Shown: positions 48,521-61,211, numbered from the stretch's first letter. The stretch is DNA of 64,000 nt from Phallusia mammillata (GCA_003260075.1 QLIY01000005.1:405438-469437), one strand, 5' to 3'. The notes: a model not told the origin generated them from the sequence alone. A program made the numbers and translations.

Positions 48521-49365
48521 TATTGATCTGGCATCACAGACAATCAAAGTAATTGCTAATCTTATAAGAGTAGGTTATGCCGCAATTTTTTTTTGCGTTC
48601 AACATAAAACTGTATGGAGGAAAATCGTTTACTTTCCATCAAGGAGTTATTCGAGCTCAAAACAACCTTGTTTTTACACATTTAACTATAGTGATGATTC
48701 ATTTCAGTAAAATTTGTCAATTTCGTATGTAAACACGTTAACAATGCAAACTCGTACCAGCTCCTCCTTCTTAAAACCGTTTTACCCCACAACACAAAGC
48801 CCGCAGTCAATTAAACGTGACCCCTGTGACCCCTACCCCTACCCCTTCCGAAGATGCGAAAAATCATGGACTCATTTTTTCCTTTTTGTTTCTTATTTAT
48901 TGCTTTTTTGTGCCATTGTTAGGTAGTGAAACTACGTGTGATATCGTCATTAATGTGTTTGTGCTGCATCGCTTATTCTGGCGCCTAAAACTATCCAACA
49001 GGGTTTCTTTTGGTGATTTCTTTTCCTGTTGAACCCGACCCGATTTTCCTAACACGAGTGGTTAGGTCCCACTTTAACGTTGCGCAACTATTTCCGGCTT
49101 GGTAAATATTTTAGACCATTTGTGCTGCTACGATTTGTTTCACCCGGCGAAATAAACTTAACTCAACTCAATCAACAATGCTAGCAGAGAGATCAGTACA
49201 TATATGGAGTATACTCTATTACTCTGATTTTGTGTACCAAAACAAAATCATTGCATGTTTGTATTACATCCTTTTTTAGGCATAATTGTTTGTAAACCAA
49301 AAAATCTGTCTTTCTCGGTAATCGTAAAAACCGTATGTCTAATCGTAAAAACATATAGTCTAACA

Positions 49366-49557
49366 CAGTGGTTCTCAAACTCGGTTTACTTATTTTGCGG
49401 CTCGCACCAGGCCTCAGAAAACCACCAAACATTGCTATTTTAGCTTTCAAAGTAATAATCTTTAGTGATTTTCTCAAGGTTTCGTTTTTTTGCGGCTCTC
49501 TACACACTTAAAATAATACCATTTGGCCACGACATTAAAAAAGTTTGAGAACCACTA
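49366..49557. mobile_element. hAT-like MITE with perfect 8-bp target duplication
   Basis: Ends CAGTGGTTCTCAAAC and GTTTGAGAACCACTA. Both flanks are GTCTAACA (8 of 8). Internal 'gcggctc' motifs lie near both ends. Confidence 0.8.
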
Positions 49558-50773
49558 GTCTAACACCCTCACTACACTAATTTAGCCCTAATAGCGAACA
49601 AGCGCTTAAAAGCCGACCAAAATACACTGCAAGACTGCTACGAAACGTTAGCAATGGTGTGATCGACTGCGATGTGAAATAAGACCCAACGAAGTACCAA
49701 ACCGGACAAGACGCCTTGCCCACTAACATGCTTTGGAACGACGCGTTTTTCCTTTTTAAACTTGCGCCAGCGTTGCGAAAGGTGTAAGCTTTTGGGTGGG
49801 ACCTAATCATGAAACTTTTGCCGGCCGTGTTTTTTGCGTCTCATTAACACGTTGTTCAGTGTTTTTTGACTGATTTTGTTCAATCAAAGGATTTATTACC
49901 GTTTTACAAACGTGTCTGACGTCAAAAATCACTAGTTATTTTCGATTGTTTTTGGATCTAGAAAACGCTCAAACTATAAACTACAATAAAACTGACATAG
50001 TTTTTACTAAAGTCGCGTTTCCAAGTATGTTCAAATGTGTTTTTTAATGTTTACATTAAAACTTGAATCTAGGCATAGCGACACCAATTAGAAACATTGC
50101 CTTGAAAATTGCACTCGCTAGGTTGCGACAAAGTATCAAAATTTAGAAACCACTAAAGGACAACAAAGAGGCATTTACGGCATGGGGGAGTATCTGGGGG
50201 TGTTGCCAGCACCCAGACAACCCGTCTAGACCTTCTAGACCAGTGCCCATGAACTATTTCCCCCCTTTGGCCAGTGTGCAAACTACAGACATAAAATAAA
50301 AAAAGGTTGCTTCAAAAGCGCAGTTGTGAAATAATTATTATCAAGAGAACTAAACTGTTTGAAAGTGACGGAACGCATGCCATCACACACACACTGCAAA
50401 TTACTCACATTTACAGCCTACTGTTGGGCGTTAGGCGTAAATAAGTTGTGTGTCATACAATCCAGTAGAAAGTAGATAGATTGCGTTTAAAGATGCTTCT
50501 TATTGAAAAATAAGTGAATGTGGGTTTTGTTAAAAGATTGAGCTCCTGTAAACCAGAATAAGCAGAAGCGCGTGGGTAAAATCAACTCGACCGAGCAGTA
50601 AAAAGTGCAACTTTGCACTGCACCTTTTAGTTAACCTTACAAAACGCCTCAGCGGCATAAGATGCACTTTAGTCTTAAGCAACAACTATACTAACGTATC
50701 ACTTAAAACGACCCAGTAACCAATTCCCATTGTTTGTATACTCTACTTTGCGTTCTGCGTTGTTAGTATAGGC

Positions 50774-51794
50774 CAGTGGTCTTCAACCTGTGGGTCGCGA
50801 CCCCAAGTGGGGGGGGGGGGGGCATTAGGTAGAAAGAAAGTGTTTTCCAAGTTTCATAAGTTTAAGCACGTTTTATTCAAAAATTTAATTGTGCCTAGTT
50901 TTTTTAGGTTGAGAGATCCTGTCAAAGTATTTGGGTAGGACGTTTGCAATTCTTTTAATCTTGTGTAGTTGTTGATATCACTTTCATCTTTCACTAATTT
51001 TTTACAATTAAATTACTCAATAAATAAACTTTGCAAGAACTTGCAAATTCTTCTTAAATGGGGCTCCAAATTTTTATATGTAACAATGCTAATTCGCATA
51101 ATAAACTCGATTATGCCCGAACTAAACTGACACTACCGTTCTCATTCCTTCAAGCTAAACAGAATCAGCCATTTTCGTGCATTTCGGTTTGTGTTGTTTT
51201 ATACTTCTTAACGAAAAATTTGGGAATTGTAGCCGAATTTGTATAATTTTTCACAATAACCATTACCGACCAAAATTTAAAAAGTTGATTTGTTAATTCA
51301 AGGCCGAGAGAATTGTAAAATAAACATAAAGGTCGCAAGACAGTGTAGCACAGTGGTCTTCAACCTGTGGGTCACGACCCCAAGTGGGGTCGCCAAAACT
51401 TTGTTCGGGGTCGCTATAAATTAAATTTATTGGCTTTTAAATTTAGCATAAAAAAGCATGCGTTTTTGTTCTAGTTCGCAACCTTTGCTTATGTTTTGCA
51501 GTACAGCTTGGTACCTCGTGTCACAATCTAATCATTGTGGTGCAATAATCTATGTAAAACTCTATGTAAACATAGTCCAACCCATTGTTACGCGATAGAG
51601 CCCACGAGTGCCATATTGTGTCCAAAATAATGCAGCGGGTACTGGGAAAAATACATAAATTAACTGATTTCTACAAACTGGTGAGCTTTAACGCGAATTA
51701 GATTGGATAAATTAAAAAAATGGGGTCGCATGTTAATGCTAATTTAATTTTCTCATAAATTTGGGTCGCGGTTAAAAAAGGTTGAAGACCACTG
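50774..51794. mobile_element. Compound hAT-like element with perfect 8-bp target duplication
   Basis: Left end CAGTGGTCTTCAACCT, right end AGGTTGAAGACCACTG. Both flanks are GTATAGGC (8 of 8). A second copy of the left end starts at 51351, so either one element inserted in another or two alleles are collapsed. A 14-G run at 50809-50822 interrupts the first left end. Confidence 0.7.
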
Positions 51795-52460
51795 GTATAG
51801 GCTGTACTTTGCTATACGATTTAAAATGCCTGAATCAACCTCTCCGCTATAACATAACAACTTAACCGTGTTTTACGTTGTTGTATTGGCGATGGAAGAC
51901 AAAAAACGCCAGTAAATGCAATTAACAGTCCGAAAAGCCAGCAGTCAATGTCAGGCAACTATACCAAAAAGTCATACGTGTATACCACTAACATTTTGCT
52001 GCATGTGGTATATTAAGCACTCAATGAAAAAAAACGTTACACCATTGGGAGGGTTGAACATTGGTTTCAAAATATAATGTAAACACTAAAAGTGGGTAAA
52101 CGCCAAACAAAAACTTTCCATTGGAAACAAAAATTGACAGGGGGGGAATTGAACTTGATCTTTTTTCTCTTGATTGACACAGAGCAGAGGTTTTGCATAC
52201 ATTTTTTCACAGCAAAAAGCACAGCACCGAGTATTTGTTTGCTTTGTCTGGCCGCGTGTTGAAATACAAGCCGTTTCAAGTTGTTACACACCGCGCGCTT
52301 TAAATAGTTTGCGCCTTGCGGGTTCTCTTTCTCCTCATTACTCCTCCTGTTTCTTTTAATCATCCTCGGAGCAAGCGCACGCGTTGCTCTTGGCTCCTCC
52401 TTCTGCTCCTCCAAGAGAGAAGTAAGAGCAAAAGCGGGCGAATTTTTATTCTCGAATTGT

Positions 52461-55400
52461 TTATCGAGTAGCGTATATTATAGCTTCGTAAACACCCATT
52501 AAAATTGCCATGTTGGGTACCTGAAAATAAATATATGCTGGTTATAAACCTGAGTGACAACGTCTCACATAAAGTTTAACTGCTCTGTGCATAATAAAAC
52601 TAAAACTTTAAAGAGCAATTTTAATGGTTTGTCCACAATTGCGTTTAAACATGTTTACAATGAAAAAAAATGTTTGTTTTAGCATACATTCGCATCAAAC
52701 TAGTTAGGGACATTGCTATACAATTAAAACGTAAAAAATAACAATACGTTGAAATTATAGTTGAAAATAATTTGATATATGGTTGTGTACTAAAGGTTTG
52801 CAACAAAAGCTGCTGTTCAAAATGTAAAAAACTTACTTGTCTCACTAACTGGGCAGGCATACCGGCATACAGGGCGCGCGAACCTTCTTTTAAACGAACT
52901 TCGCGGACAGTTTGCCAAAAACCGCTGTATTTCTTTTGAATTGCCTCCTCCCGCAAACGAGTACGGACCACTTCTGCAAACAAAAAATGAAACTTGAAAA
53001 ACTACACTAATTACAAATTTCATGTGTTGGGGGCTTGTGGGTGAACCGCTCGATCAAAAGCGTGTGTGTAAATTTGAATACGTTTGAGTTACTCTTTCTT
53101 GACCAAACGCTTGGAACAAACCAGTGTTAGACAGAAAAAAGACTTATGAATAACAACAATATGTGATCCTCCAGGGAATGGACTCAGAAATAAATAAATG
53201 ACAAACCGACTTAAGTATTTATTGTATGATATCCATAAAACTCTTTATATAGAGGACATCGGTGTTTAAACATGTTTACATATTTTACAGTATGCGAGCA
53301 CAGCTGAATTACAGTGGTCAATTGTCTTTGTCTTTTATTAAAGCTAGATAAGGAAGGGTGATAACTGGACGTGACAAGCATCCCGGATGCACTACAATGA
53401 CGTAAAATTATGCGTGATATGCTATGCTGCAAAGTGCGTATTTCTACGCCACGAACTATACCGGCTAAATGACCCGAGTTAGCATAAAAACAATTTAGTC
53501 GCAATAAAGTGCTACTGAGGTAACATTAACTACACCACATGTTTGTCGTTATATCTACGTTGATGCTACGAAGCATTTGCACATTAGCGGAACGTAACAT
53601 AATTTATACCCCTAGGTTATGCAAGGCCGTTGTGTTAAGTGTATTTTTGCGTATTATCAGTTCTAAATTTACAATTAGCCAAAGTATTAGTGCATCTAAA
53701 AAGAGGCGCAACATAAATTTTTCACATGCAAAAAATCTAACGATATCTCAATATTTTAGTCGATTATAACGTTGGATTATTTCAATTGATTTTCGCCGTC
53801 TTTAACACATAAAAACATTGCAACAGTACAACAAAAGTTTAAGCTTTTAGGCCGCTTGCCCCACACTAACCGACTCGAGGGCAATAAATTTATACGTGTT
53901 TAGAGGGAATTATTCTGTCCTGTGTGTAACCAGTGCTTCTATTTCACTCTCACAACGCACAAAGTAAAATGACAAAACGTAACTTCTCAGCAAGAATATA
54001 CATACCAGTATTTGGGTGTAAAACATTAAAACGTTTCGACAATCTCTATAGTCATCTTTAGGTTAAGTAAAAGGCACAGAGGTGACCCAACTTGGTGCCG
54101 CACAACAGCAAATGCTGCTCAATTTTCTTTATGCAACATTATTAGGAATCCACACCACTGCATCTGTTCAATGTTTAACGCCTGTGTCAGCGCCTCAGGT
54201 TTAAACGCGTCTGCCTCTAATCCGCTTGCGTTGTATCATCGAATAATTGCTTTTATCGGTAAAAAGCGTTATTTTTTTCTGTTACTGGCTTATAAATTCT
54301 TCTTGCTAAGAATATTTAGAACTGTAAATTTGTGCTTAAGTATAACTTACCATGTGGATATGCTAAGACAGTAGCGCTAATCTTTGAAGCAGAGGACAAA
54401 AGCATTAAGCCCGGCAGTTCCCAAAAGCTGCTCATTACTGATAATCCGTTTGGGTCGATATTCTTTTGCTGTAAGTAGTTAACCTGCAATACAGATTAAC
54501 AGGTTATAAATATGCGCCTTGTTCAAATTAGAATTCATAGAAATAGTAAATTTTAATATATTTTTTTAAACATGCAGCTAAAAAGTTTGTGCATATTTAT
54601 ACAAGCAAACAGTCTTTAAGAAAGGTTACCATGCACTTAAAAAATTTTTAATGTCACATAAAAACTTCACAGTGTGCCTGTGCCTCAGTATTTCCCACGC
54701 CCTACCTTTAGCCTTTCGTAAATAGCAAAGTAGATGACGGTTTCAAATATCCCAGCGTAGGAAGCGCTTAAACCCCGATAAAATCCACGCCAGCCTTCTG
54801 TTGACCAAATTCGCCGACAGCACTCAAAAACACTGAGGGAGACGTTGTTGAGTCTAAAATAGAAAGGGTGGTTGTTATTAAAAGCTAAAGGATGCTTTCA
54901 AAGCATTAAGATTATGAAGCGCATGATTCAACGGTAATTTGTAACACAGCAAACCTCGGTTAAATCGGATTCGGTTTATCCGGATCTTCGTCTAATTTGG
55001 ACAAAACTTGGGGTACAAACGTTTTGTAATGTGGTACGGCTTGAACTAATCAACATCGGTTAATCAAGAAAATTTGTTTGTTCCAAACGGGTCCGGGTGG
55101 ACCGAGGTTTACCGCAGTTATTTGAAAACAAATTTTAGGAACAAAAATATACACATCAAAATTCTTGTGAGTATAAAAAAAATTGTAAAATTGTAACAAT
55201 AAAACAGTAACGAGGAATGGGAATTAGTATGTTTAGGCGTTTTTGTTTGGTATGTAAAGTTCATTAATCCCCACTTTCCGGTGTTTAAGTGGCAAAAAAG
55301 CACCCTTGAGTGCGCTGTCTATGGTCAGGTTACGTAACCACATAAATCCCTCAATGAGAGGTTTCGCAACACTGACAACCATTGTAACCGTTCCGTTCCG

Positions 55401-56962
55401 CCATTGAATTCCAAACCACCGAGTCGCGGGTTTGTTTGCAAAGTAAATGAAAGGGCGCGCTATTGTATTTGAGCTGTTCATGCGCAAATTGGCGAAGAAC
55501 AGCTGTTTGAGAGTTTGACATGATGACGCACGGTTATGTAAGGTTTTGTGATGATATCTGATGCGTGTTACACACTAGACGACGAGTCAGCCCTTAGTCA
55601 TTGAAGTAAATATACAGTGTTGAGTTTCACAAAACTGTTCACTCGGGCACACAAGAGTTTAAACGGTGGTAGCTACAACTAGCCAGCACAACAACAACAA
55701 CTCTTACCTTCTGTGCAGTTGTTGCTGCGTTTTAACAACCCACAACGGGCATGTTGCAGTGGTACAAGCAAAACTGCCAGCCGTTGCTGCTACAACGGGG
55801 GGGGGGGGCACCCTTGAGTGCGCTGTCTATGGTCAGGTTACGTAAACCACATAAATCCCTCAATGAGAGGTTTCGCAACATTGACAACCATTGTAACCGT
55901 TCCGTTCCGCCATTGAATTCCAAACCGCAGAGTCGCGGGTTTGTTTACAAAGTAAATGAGTATAGTATTTGAGCTGTTCATGCGCAAATTGGCGAAAAAC
56001 AGCTGTTTGAGAGTTTGACATGATGACGCACGGTTAAGTAATATGCGTGTTACACACCAGAAGACGAGTCAGCCCTTAGTCATTGAAGTAAATATACAGT
56101 ATTCAGTTTCACAAAGGGGGGGGGGGGGCACTCGGGCACACAAGAGTTTAAACGGTGCTAGCCAAAACTAGCCAACACAACAACAACGCTCTCACCTTCT
56201 GTGCAGTTGTTGCTGCGTTTTAACAACCCACAACGGACATGTTGCAGTGGTACAAGCAAAACTGCCAGCCGTTGCTGCTACAACGTGCGTTAGGGTTGAA
56301 TCTGCTCGCATTCCTTGATTACTTTGCAAGTAGCCTTTGGCACCGCTGTAAGCGTAGAAGTAGATTGCTCTGCATAAAAAAATCAATATTTTAGTAAATT
56401 TTTACACACCTAAAAAAACTATCTTCACAAAAACGTTTTCTTATTTTCACATAAATTAGAACAAAAACAGCAAATTTTATGGAAAAAAAATTGCTCAACA
56501 CATTTTTTTGGAAAAATGTATAACCTCAAAATCGTTAAACCTACCTTGATGGCACAACACCCATAAGACTCGGCGCTAAGCCTTTGTAAAACGAACGGGC
56601 TCCTTCCACTTTCAATATGTATCTAAAATAATAAAACCAATAAAATTAAACCTATGGCAGGCCAGACTTAATCAGCACTTCCGTCCAAACAAGTATATAA
56701 ATGTGTACGAAAACGATCAAATTATTCAGCCTGCATAACGCTCTATTTACTAAATGCTTGATGTACCAATAACCGTAAACAGATGCGTTTTAATGTGATT
56801 TTTTTATTGATTTTTTGGTCAGTATTGGTCTGAAGTCAAAAAACATTTTTATGTATATTTCGCAGGCATACAAAAAATCGTAAATTTTCGGGGACATGGA
56901 AAAAATCGTTAATTTTCGCGGACAAAACTGTCACGACGTTATTCATAGCTACTGAGAACATA

Positions 56963-57005
<43 letters not shown>

Positions 57006-57899
57006 ACCTGCAATGGTGAAGTATGGTGCTATGCGTGGCAGAACCGTGTGTAACGCCAACGTAATGTGCTCCCCGCAACTGGTTGCCTATTGGTGCTGTA
57101 AACGGTTTCGGCGTTCGTGCCATCAGGTTTACTTTTGCCGATGTCGCTGTAGCACATATTGACGACTGTTGACGTGTCTTGATGACGTCAATGGGGCATG
57201 TCACTAAAGTAGCGGCGCAACCGGCGGCTCTGTTAGAACAAGTTCGGTGTTATTTATGTCAACAATAAACAAACAGTAGGCTTTTCACTGTAGAAAAACA
57301 ACCATGCTTTTGAAAAGGAAAATAAAAAACGTTATTTTAAAAGTTACAAAACACTGTTAATTTTTTAGAAAAATGTTCAAGATATAAAAAACAAATACAG
57401 AAATTTTATTTTTTTCAAATATATGTAGTATAGTGGTGAATATTAATAGCATATTTTTAGCATGTTGCTGTTTTACAATTTCAAAATGCAAAGACAAAAT
57501 TGCACCACAAAAAGACTCCGCATTGCATCACGCACGTTTTGGCAAATTGACACAAAACGCGTGCAAATATACCGCAAAACACACGCCATATATAGCTTAT
57601 CATGCACGTATTACCAACCCGCCTGCGACGAAATGGATAAGACCGCCCTTGTCAGGAGTAACTGTCTGTGGTGAAACTTGTGGCGACCTTTGAACGTTCT
57701 GAGATTTGACAGACAAGCGAGAACTTTTCTGTTCGACCGGTGCGAAAAAAGTTTGTTCAAACTGCTTGTGTTCGTCTACCCAGCGGTTACTTCGACCACT
57801 GCCAAAACGAGTATTAATGTCCAAATTCTGCGAGTTATATCCTTTTTGTTGCGAGTGTCCATAACTGCTATCTTTCCACGAATGCTTTTGGGAGTCCAT
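52461..57899 (-). CDS. Mitochondrial carrier, SLC25A33/A36 (pyrimidine nucleotide) type, 8 exons
   Basis: Inner-membrane carrier exchanging pyrimidine nucleotides between cytosol and matrix. Exons on the minus strand, 5' to 3': 57619-57899, 57008-57229, 56545-56622, 56196-56369, 54706-54853, 54351-54483, 52837-52973, 52461-52520. They sum to 1233 bases (410 aa) and all phases fit. Carrier signatures: PIDVIKTR in repeat 1, PLWVVKT in repeat 2 and an aberrant repeat 3 ([13 protein letters not shown]). [15 protein letters not shown] and the C-terminal [11 protein letters not shown] match the SLC25A33/A36 subgroup. The first exon encodes an N-terminal extension of about 85 residues, Gln/Ser-rich, before HFVAGG, longer than in the vertebrate proteins. 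An insert of about 60 residues follows the first signature. The ATG at 57897-57899 was chosen. A copy of the start region lies beyond a poly-G run at 58246-58302 and is not extra coding sequence. Confidence 0.92.
54945..55118. mobile_element. Tc1/mariner-pogo-like MITE
   Basis: Ends ACAGCAAACCTCGGTTAA and GACCGAGGTTTACCGC are imperfect inverted repeats. It belongs to the same family as 37261-37417. Intronic in the carrier gene. Confidence 0.65.
55301..56285. repeat. Duplication of about 490 bases including part of a carrier exon, joined by a 12-G run
   Basis: Copy 1 is 55301-55796 and copy 2 is 55809-56285, with G at 55797-55808. Copy 2 runs into the true exon 56196-56369; copy 1 carries only its 3' half (about 55719-55796). 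A second G run (56116-56128) sits inside copy 2. Confidence 0.8.
56963..57004. other. Poly-G run, 42 bases, three bases from a carrier exon donor
   Basis: A pure G run directly beside the donor of the exon 57008-57229, leaving only GTA of the donor plus the run on the minus strand. The true intron start is therefore not reliable here. Confidence 0.7.
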
Positions 57900-58397
57900 A
57901 GTCAATTTCAGTGTACCATTTAAGCCCTAGTGCTGTAAAAAAGAAGAGAGTAGGGTTAGACCTGACAGTTAATGTCACAATTAAACACAATACAAATGTA
58001 ATTGTGAATTGTGTTGCTAATAATGGGCATTATGTTTGGTCGGTTTCCTAACATACGACATTTGAGTCATATTTACTATTTTTACAATGGATTTTAATCC
58101 AACATAGCAATAAAAAATGGTCATTTTTGAAAGAAGCTAAGGTCGAGGATCCTTCTTGTAAAGTTGCGCCAACCGTCTGGCATTCCAACGGCAGTACACA
58201 AAACCTAAATACTTTGATTTGAAACTTGTCTAGTAGGGGGGGGGGATGCAAGTGTCCATAACTGCTATCTTGCCACGAATGCTTTTGCGAGTCCATAGTC
58301 AATTTCAGTGTACGATTTAAGCCCTAGTGCTGTAAAAAAGAAGAGAATTGGGTTAGACCTGACAGTTAATGTCACAATTAAACACAATACAAATGTA
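57864..58397. repeat. Duplicated start region of the carrier gene
   Basis: Copy 1 (about 57864-57998) and copy 2 (about 58252-58397) are about 95 percent alike, both covering the start codon and the sequence upstream. Copy 2 follows G at 58236-58245 and abuts the 94-G run at 58398-58491. Confidence 0.75.

Positions 58398-58491
<94 letters not shown>
58398..58491. other. Poly-G run, 94 bases
   Basis: The longest G run in the window, ending a duplicated copy of the carrier start region. Further long runs lie at 58765-58790 and 59669-59722. Confidence 0.7.
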
Positions 58492-58493
<2 letters not shown>

Positions 58494-59172
58494 TATACGC
58501 CCTCATTCCAGCATATCAAGTTACCTTGCGCACAACAACATCAAATGCAGGTTTCTTAAAGCATAAAAATACAAACTAAAGGTAATTGTGAATTTTGAAT
58601 GCACGCAAATGCAAGATAAATGCGCAATAAAATCCTTGCGCAACCCTTTAACACAGCACTGTAGCCACGCAGGAGCTGACTGAGCAGGTTTCAGCACGCG
58701 CGCATCGCTCTTGTAATTTTCCATCACTTCTTCTGCTGGCAGTTAAAATTTTCCACTGCGCGCAGGGGGGGGGGGGGGGGGGGGGGGGGGTGTTGTTGTC
58801 GAGCGTGTGTGACGTCACAACGAGCTGCAAGCGTCATCAACAAATTGCTGCTAAGGGCAGCTGTTACTAGTTACTTCACAAAAGGCCTTATTTTTGAATG
58901 TAGATGCACTATGTTTTGTAAGGGCTAACCTGAATCGGTATTTGGTCAACACCTTGAATGTTATTGTTAGCACAATTTGTTGTTTTTAATTTGGCGATTT
59001 TTTAAATTTAAGTAGCTGCAAGTTATTTTGTACTGTTTAAATTGATATATTAGGTTTATTATTGATTTTTTGATATACCACGAATCAACAAAGTTTGTGG
59101 ATACTTTGCGTGACATTTGACTTTAGGCAAAAAAAGGTCTGAGCTTTCTTGTTTTTTTTTCTTAAACAACCG

Positions 59173-59376
59173 CTAACCTTGCCATAACACTTGATAAGCT
59201 ATATCCTGTTTGTCTGTTTTATTGTTCTTTTGTTGATACCGTGCAGTGGAAATTTCGTTGAGCCAATTATCTTCTGCATGGCCAGGTAGTAACAAAACAT
59301 TTAATCTATTTTTGTATTTCAGTAAACGTTGTTTTTTTAGTTTGAAAATGACCTCTCTGACGCCTCTTAGTGCCAA
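59173..59376 (-). CDS. Possible orphan exon, unknown protein
   Basis: An open minus-strand stretch of about 65 codons reads GVREVIFKLKKQRLLKYKN, then LLLPGHAEDNWLNEIS, and ends GTGTTATGGCAAG/GTTAGC, a plausible donor. No ATG starts it; an acceptor-like CTAAG precedes it. No linked exon was found and the family is not recognised. Confidence 0.3.
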   Translation of the reverse strand: MALRGVREVIFKLKKQRLLKYKNRLNVLLLPGHAEDNWLNEISTARYQQKNNKTDKQDIAYQVLWQG

Positions 59377-59668
59377 TCACGAATTTTAAAACGTCGGTGT
59401 TTTTTATTATGAAGCACTAAAAGAACAAAGCAACATGTTTTAAACAATAAATAGCAACGTTAAGAAAATTTGTGGAACTTCGTGCACACAAAAAATCTAA
59501 AACAGTTTTCTTTTCACGAAATGCCTTGTAGTTGATTCAGATATGAGATTTCTTGGGCAACAGAGACGTAATTTGTTGTTTGTGGGTCGTTTTTGTTGCA
59601 TAAAATTACATGCAATAACATACATTGCATAAAATATAATAAACATTGTAATCAATATTACTTCAATA

Positions 59669-59723
<55 letters not shown>

Positions 59724-59885
59724 AATCTACGCACAATCCATCTTACGCAAACATCAAATACAAACTTTTAAAGAAAAGTTAGAAAAATCTGGGAAAACCA
59801 AGCACCTGCATTATAGCACTTGGTATTATTTACAACGTCAAGTTAAGAAATGCATAGTGTAAAAGACATTATGCTTGGCATAGAC

Positions 59886-60668
59886 CAGTGCTCTTCAACC
59901 TTTTTAGTGGCACGGAACCCTTAAGTTATTTTGTCAAACTTTGCGAAACCCCTCATAAACTAATTATAATGAATCTAATAGAAGTAGGCTACATCAAAGG
60001 AAAAAGATCAAGCACATCATAAAGGTTGACTTCAATTCAACGATTCACTAAACCGTATTTCCATGTTATTTGGAACGGTCGTTTCTATCTTGCAATTCAG
60101 CTAGAGCAGGGGTGGGCAAACTTTTCAGTGCAAGGGCCGCATTCAAAAGTTCTAAATCTTATCGGGCCGCATAGTATTTCACCAACGGCCGCCAATTGCT
60201 TGCTTGTTTTTGTTTTAAAATAACTGGTGTAAAGAATTAGGTTTATATTATATATATACCATTTAAAGCCACCTAAAATGCTTAGATTAATAGTTTCTAA
60301 CATGGTGCATAAGTTTAGCTAAACGAAGCTGATTGTTTATGACATCATAATCTGTATTGTGACGATTACTGTGCCTGTTTTTTCGGATTCTTTGCACACA
60401 ATAAGCGGATAAACAGGCACCGCATATAGTTAATAGGCTGGTAATCTTTTTTCCAGTCACACGAAATCTGTTTTTAGCAGTTTAAAATAGTTGGCAAAAT
60501 AGTTTTAGATACGTCACGGCCTCCAGTNCAATGATATTATGAATCATTCGTGTTTGAATTGCTACACCAAACCGCTGCGAACCCCGTGCAACCGTTAAAG
60601 TTCACGGAACCCCCGAAAGGGTTGTACGGAACCTTAGGGTTCCGCGGAACCCCGATTGGGAACCACTG
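59886..60668. mobile_element. hAT-like element with a nested second hAT-like end
   Basis: Ends CAGTGCTCTTCAACC and GGGAACCACTG, flanked by GCATAGAC and GCACAGAC (7 of 8). Both ends carry 'ggaaccc'-rich blocks in inverted order. A second left end (CAGGGGTGGGCAAAC) starts inside at about 60109. An N is at 60528. Confidence 0.7.
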
Positions 60669-61211
60669 GCACAGACAGTAATTCAAGAATGAACGATTTT
60701 GGTTTGAACATGACTTTTGGTTTGAAAAGGAATTGAGATTGTGTCCGTAGAAGTTTTACATTCATCATAAATAAACTTACACAATGTTTTACCAAATGCA
60801 TTGATTGGCTTTGGCCGTTCGTAAAAACAAATAGATGGAACTTTACCGAACGTAGAACATCACTTCAAACAACTATAGTCCCTTTGGGAGAAATAACTAA
60901 AATACAACACAAAAAAACTAATGAAGAACAAACAAGTTTTGGAAAAATATGTTTTTAACACAAAAGTCAGAGACAAGGATCCGAAAGAAGTTGAACTTAA
61001 CAGTCAGATTTAGGACAAGATTTAAAGTAAACTTTGAAAGTTTAAAGTAAACTTTGAAAGTTTACATTTAAAGACAGTAGTTTTAATCTTAGGCATAGTT
61101 TTGAATATGAACTTTGCGGAAATACAAAACAATAAATGACTACAGTTATTTTTCCCCCTATACATTGCTTCTCAGCACCAGAAAGAAGTAAGTTCTCAAT
61201 TTTTTTCTCGT

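Larger units (their letters stand above)
48000..52460. other. Intergenic region, no supported gene
   Basis: Repeats, MITEs (49366-49557, 50774-51794) and two poly-G-linked duplications (48042-48230, 48397-48520). No exon of coding character. TTTATT at 52445-52450 is an AATAAA for the minus-strand carrier gene. Confidence 0.55.

Noticed and set aside
55233..55487. Minus-strand ORF with [10 protein letters not shown]
   Set aside because: It lies inside a carrier-gene intron and a duplicated segment, with no splice support and no carrier motifs.
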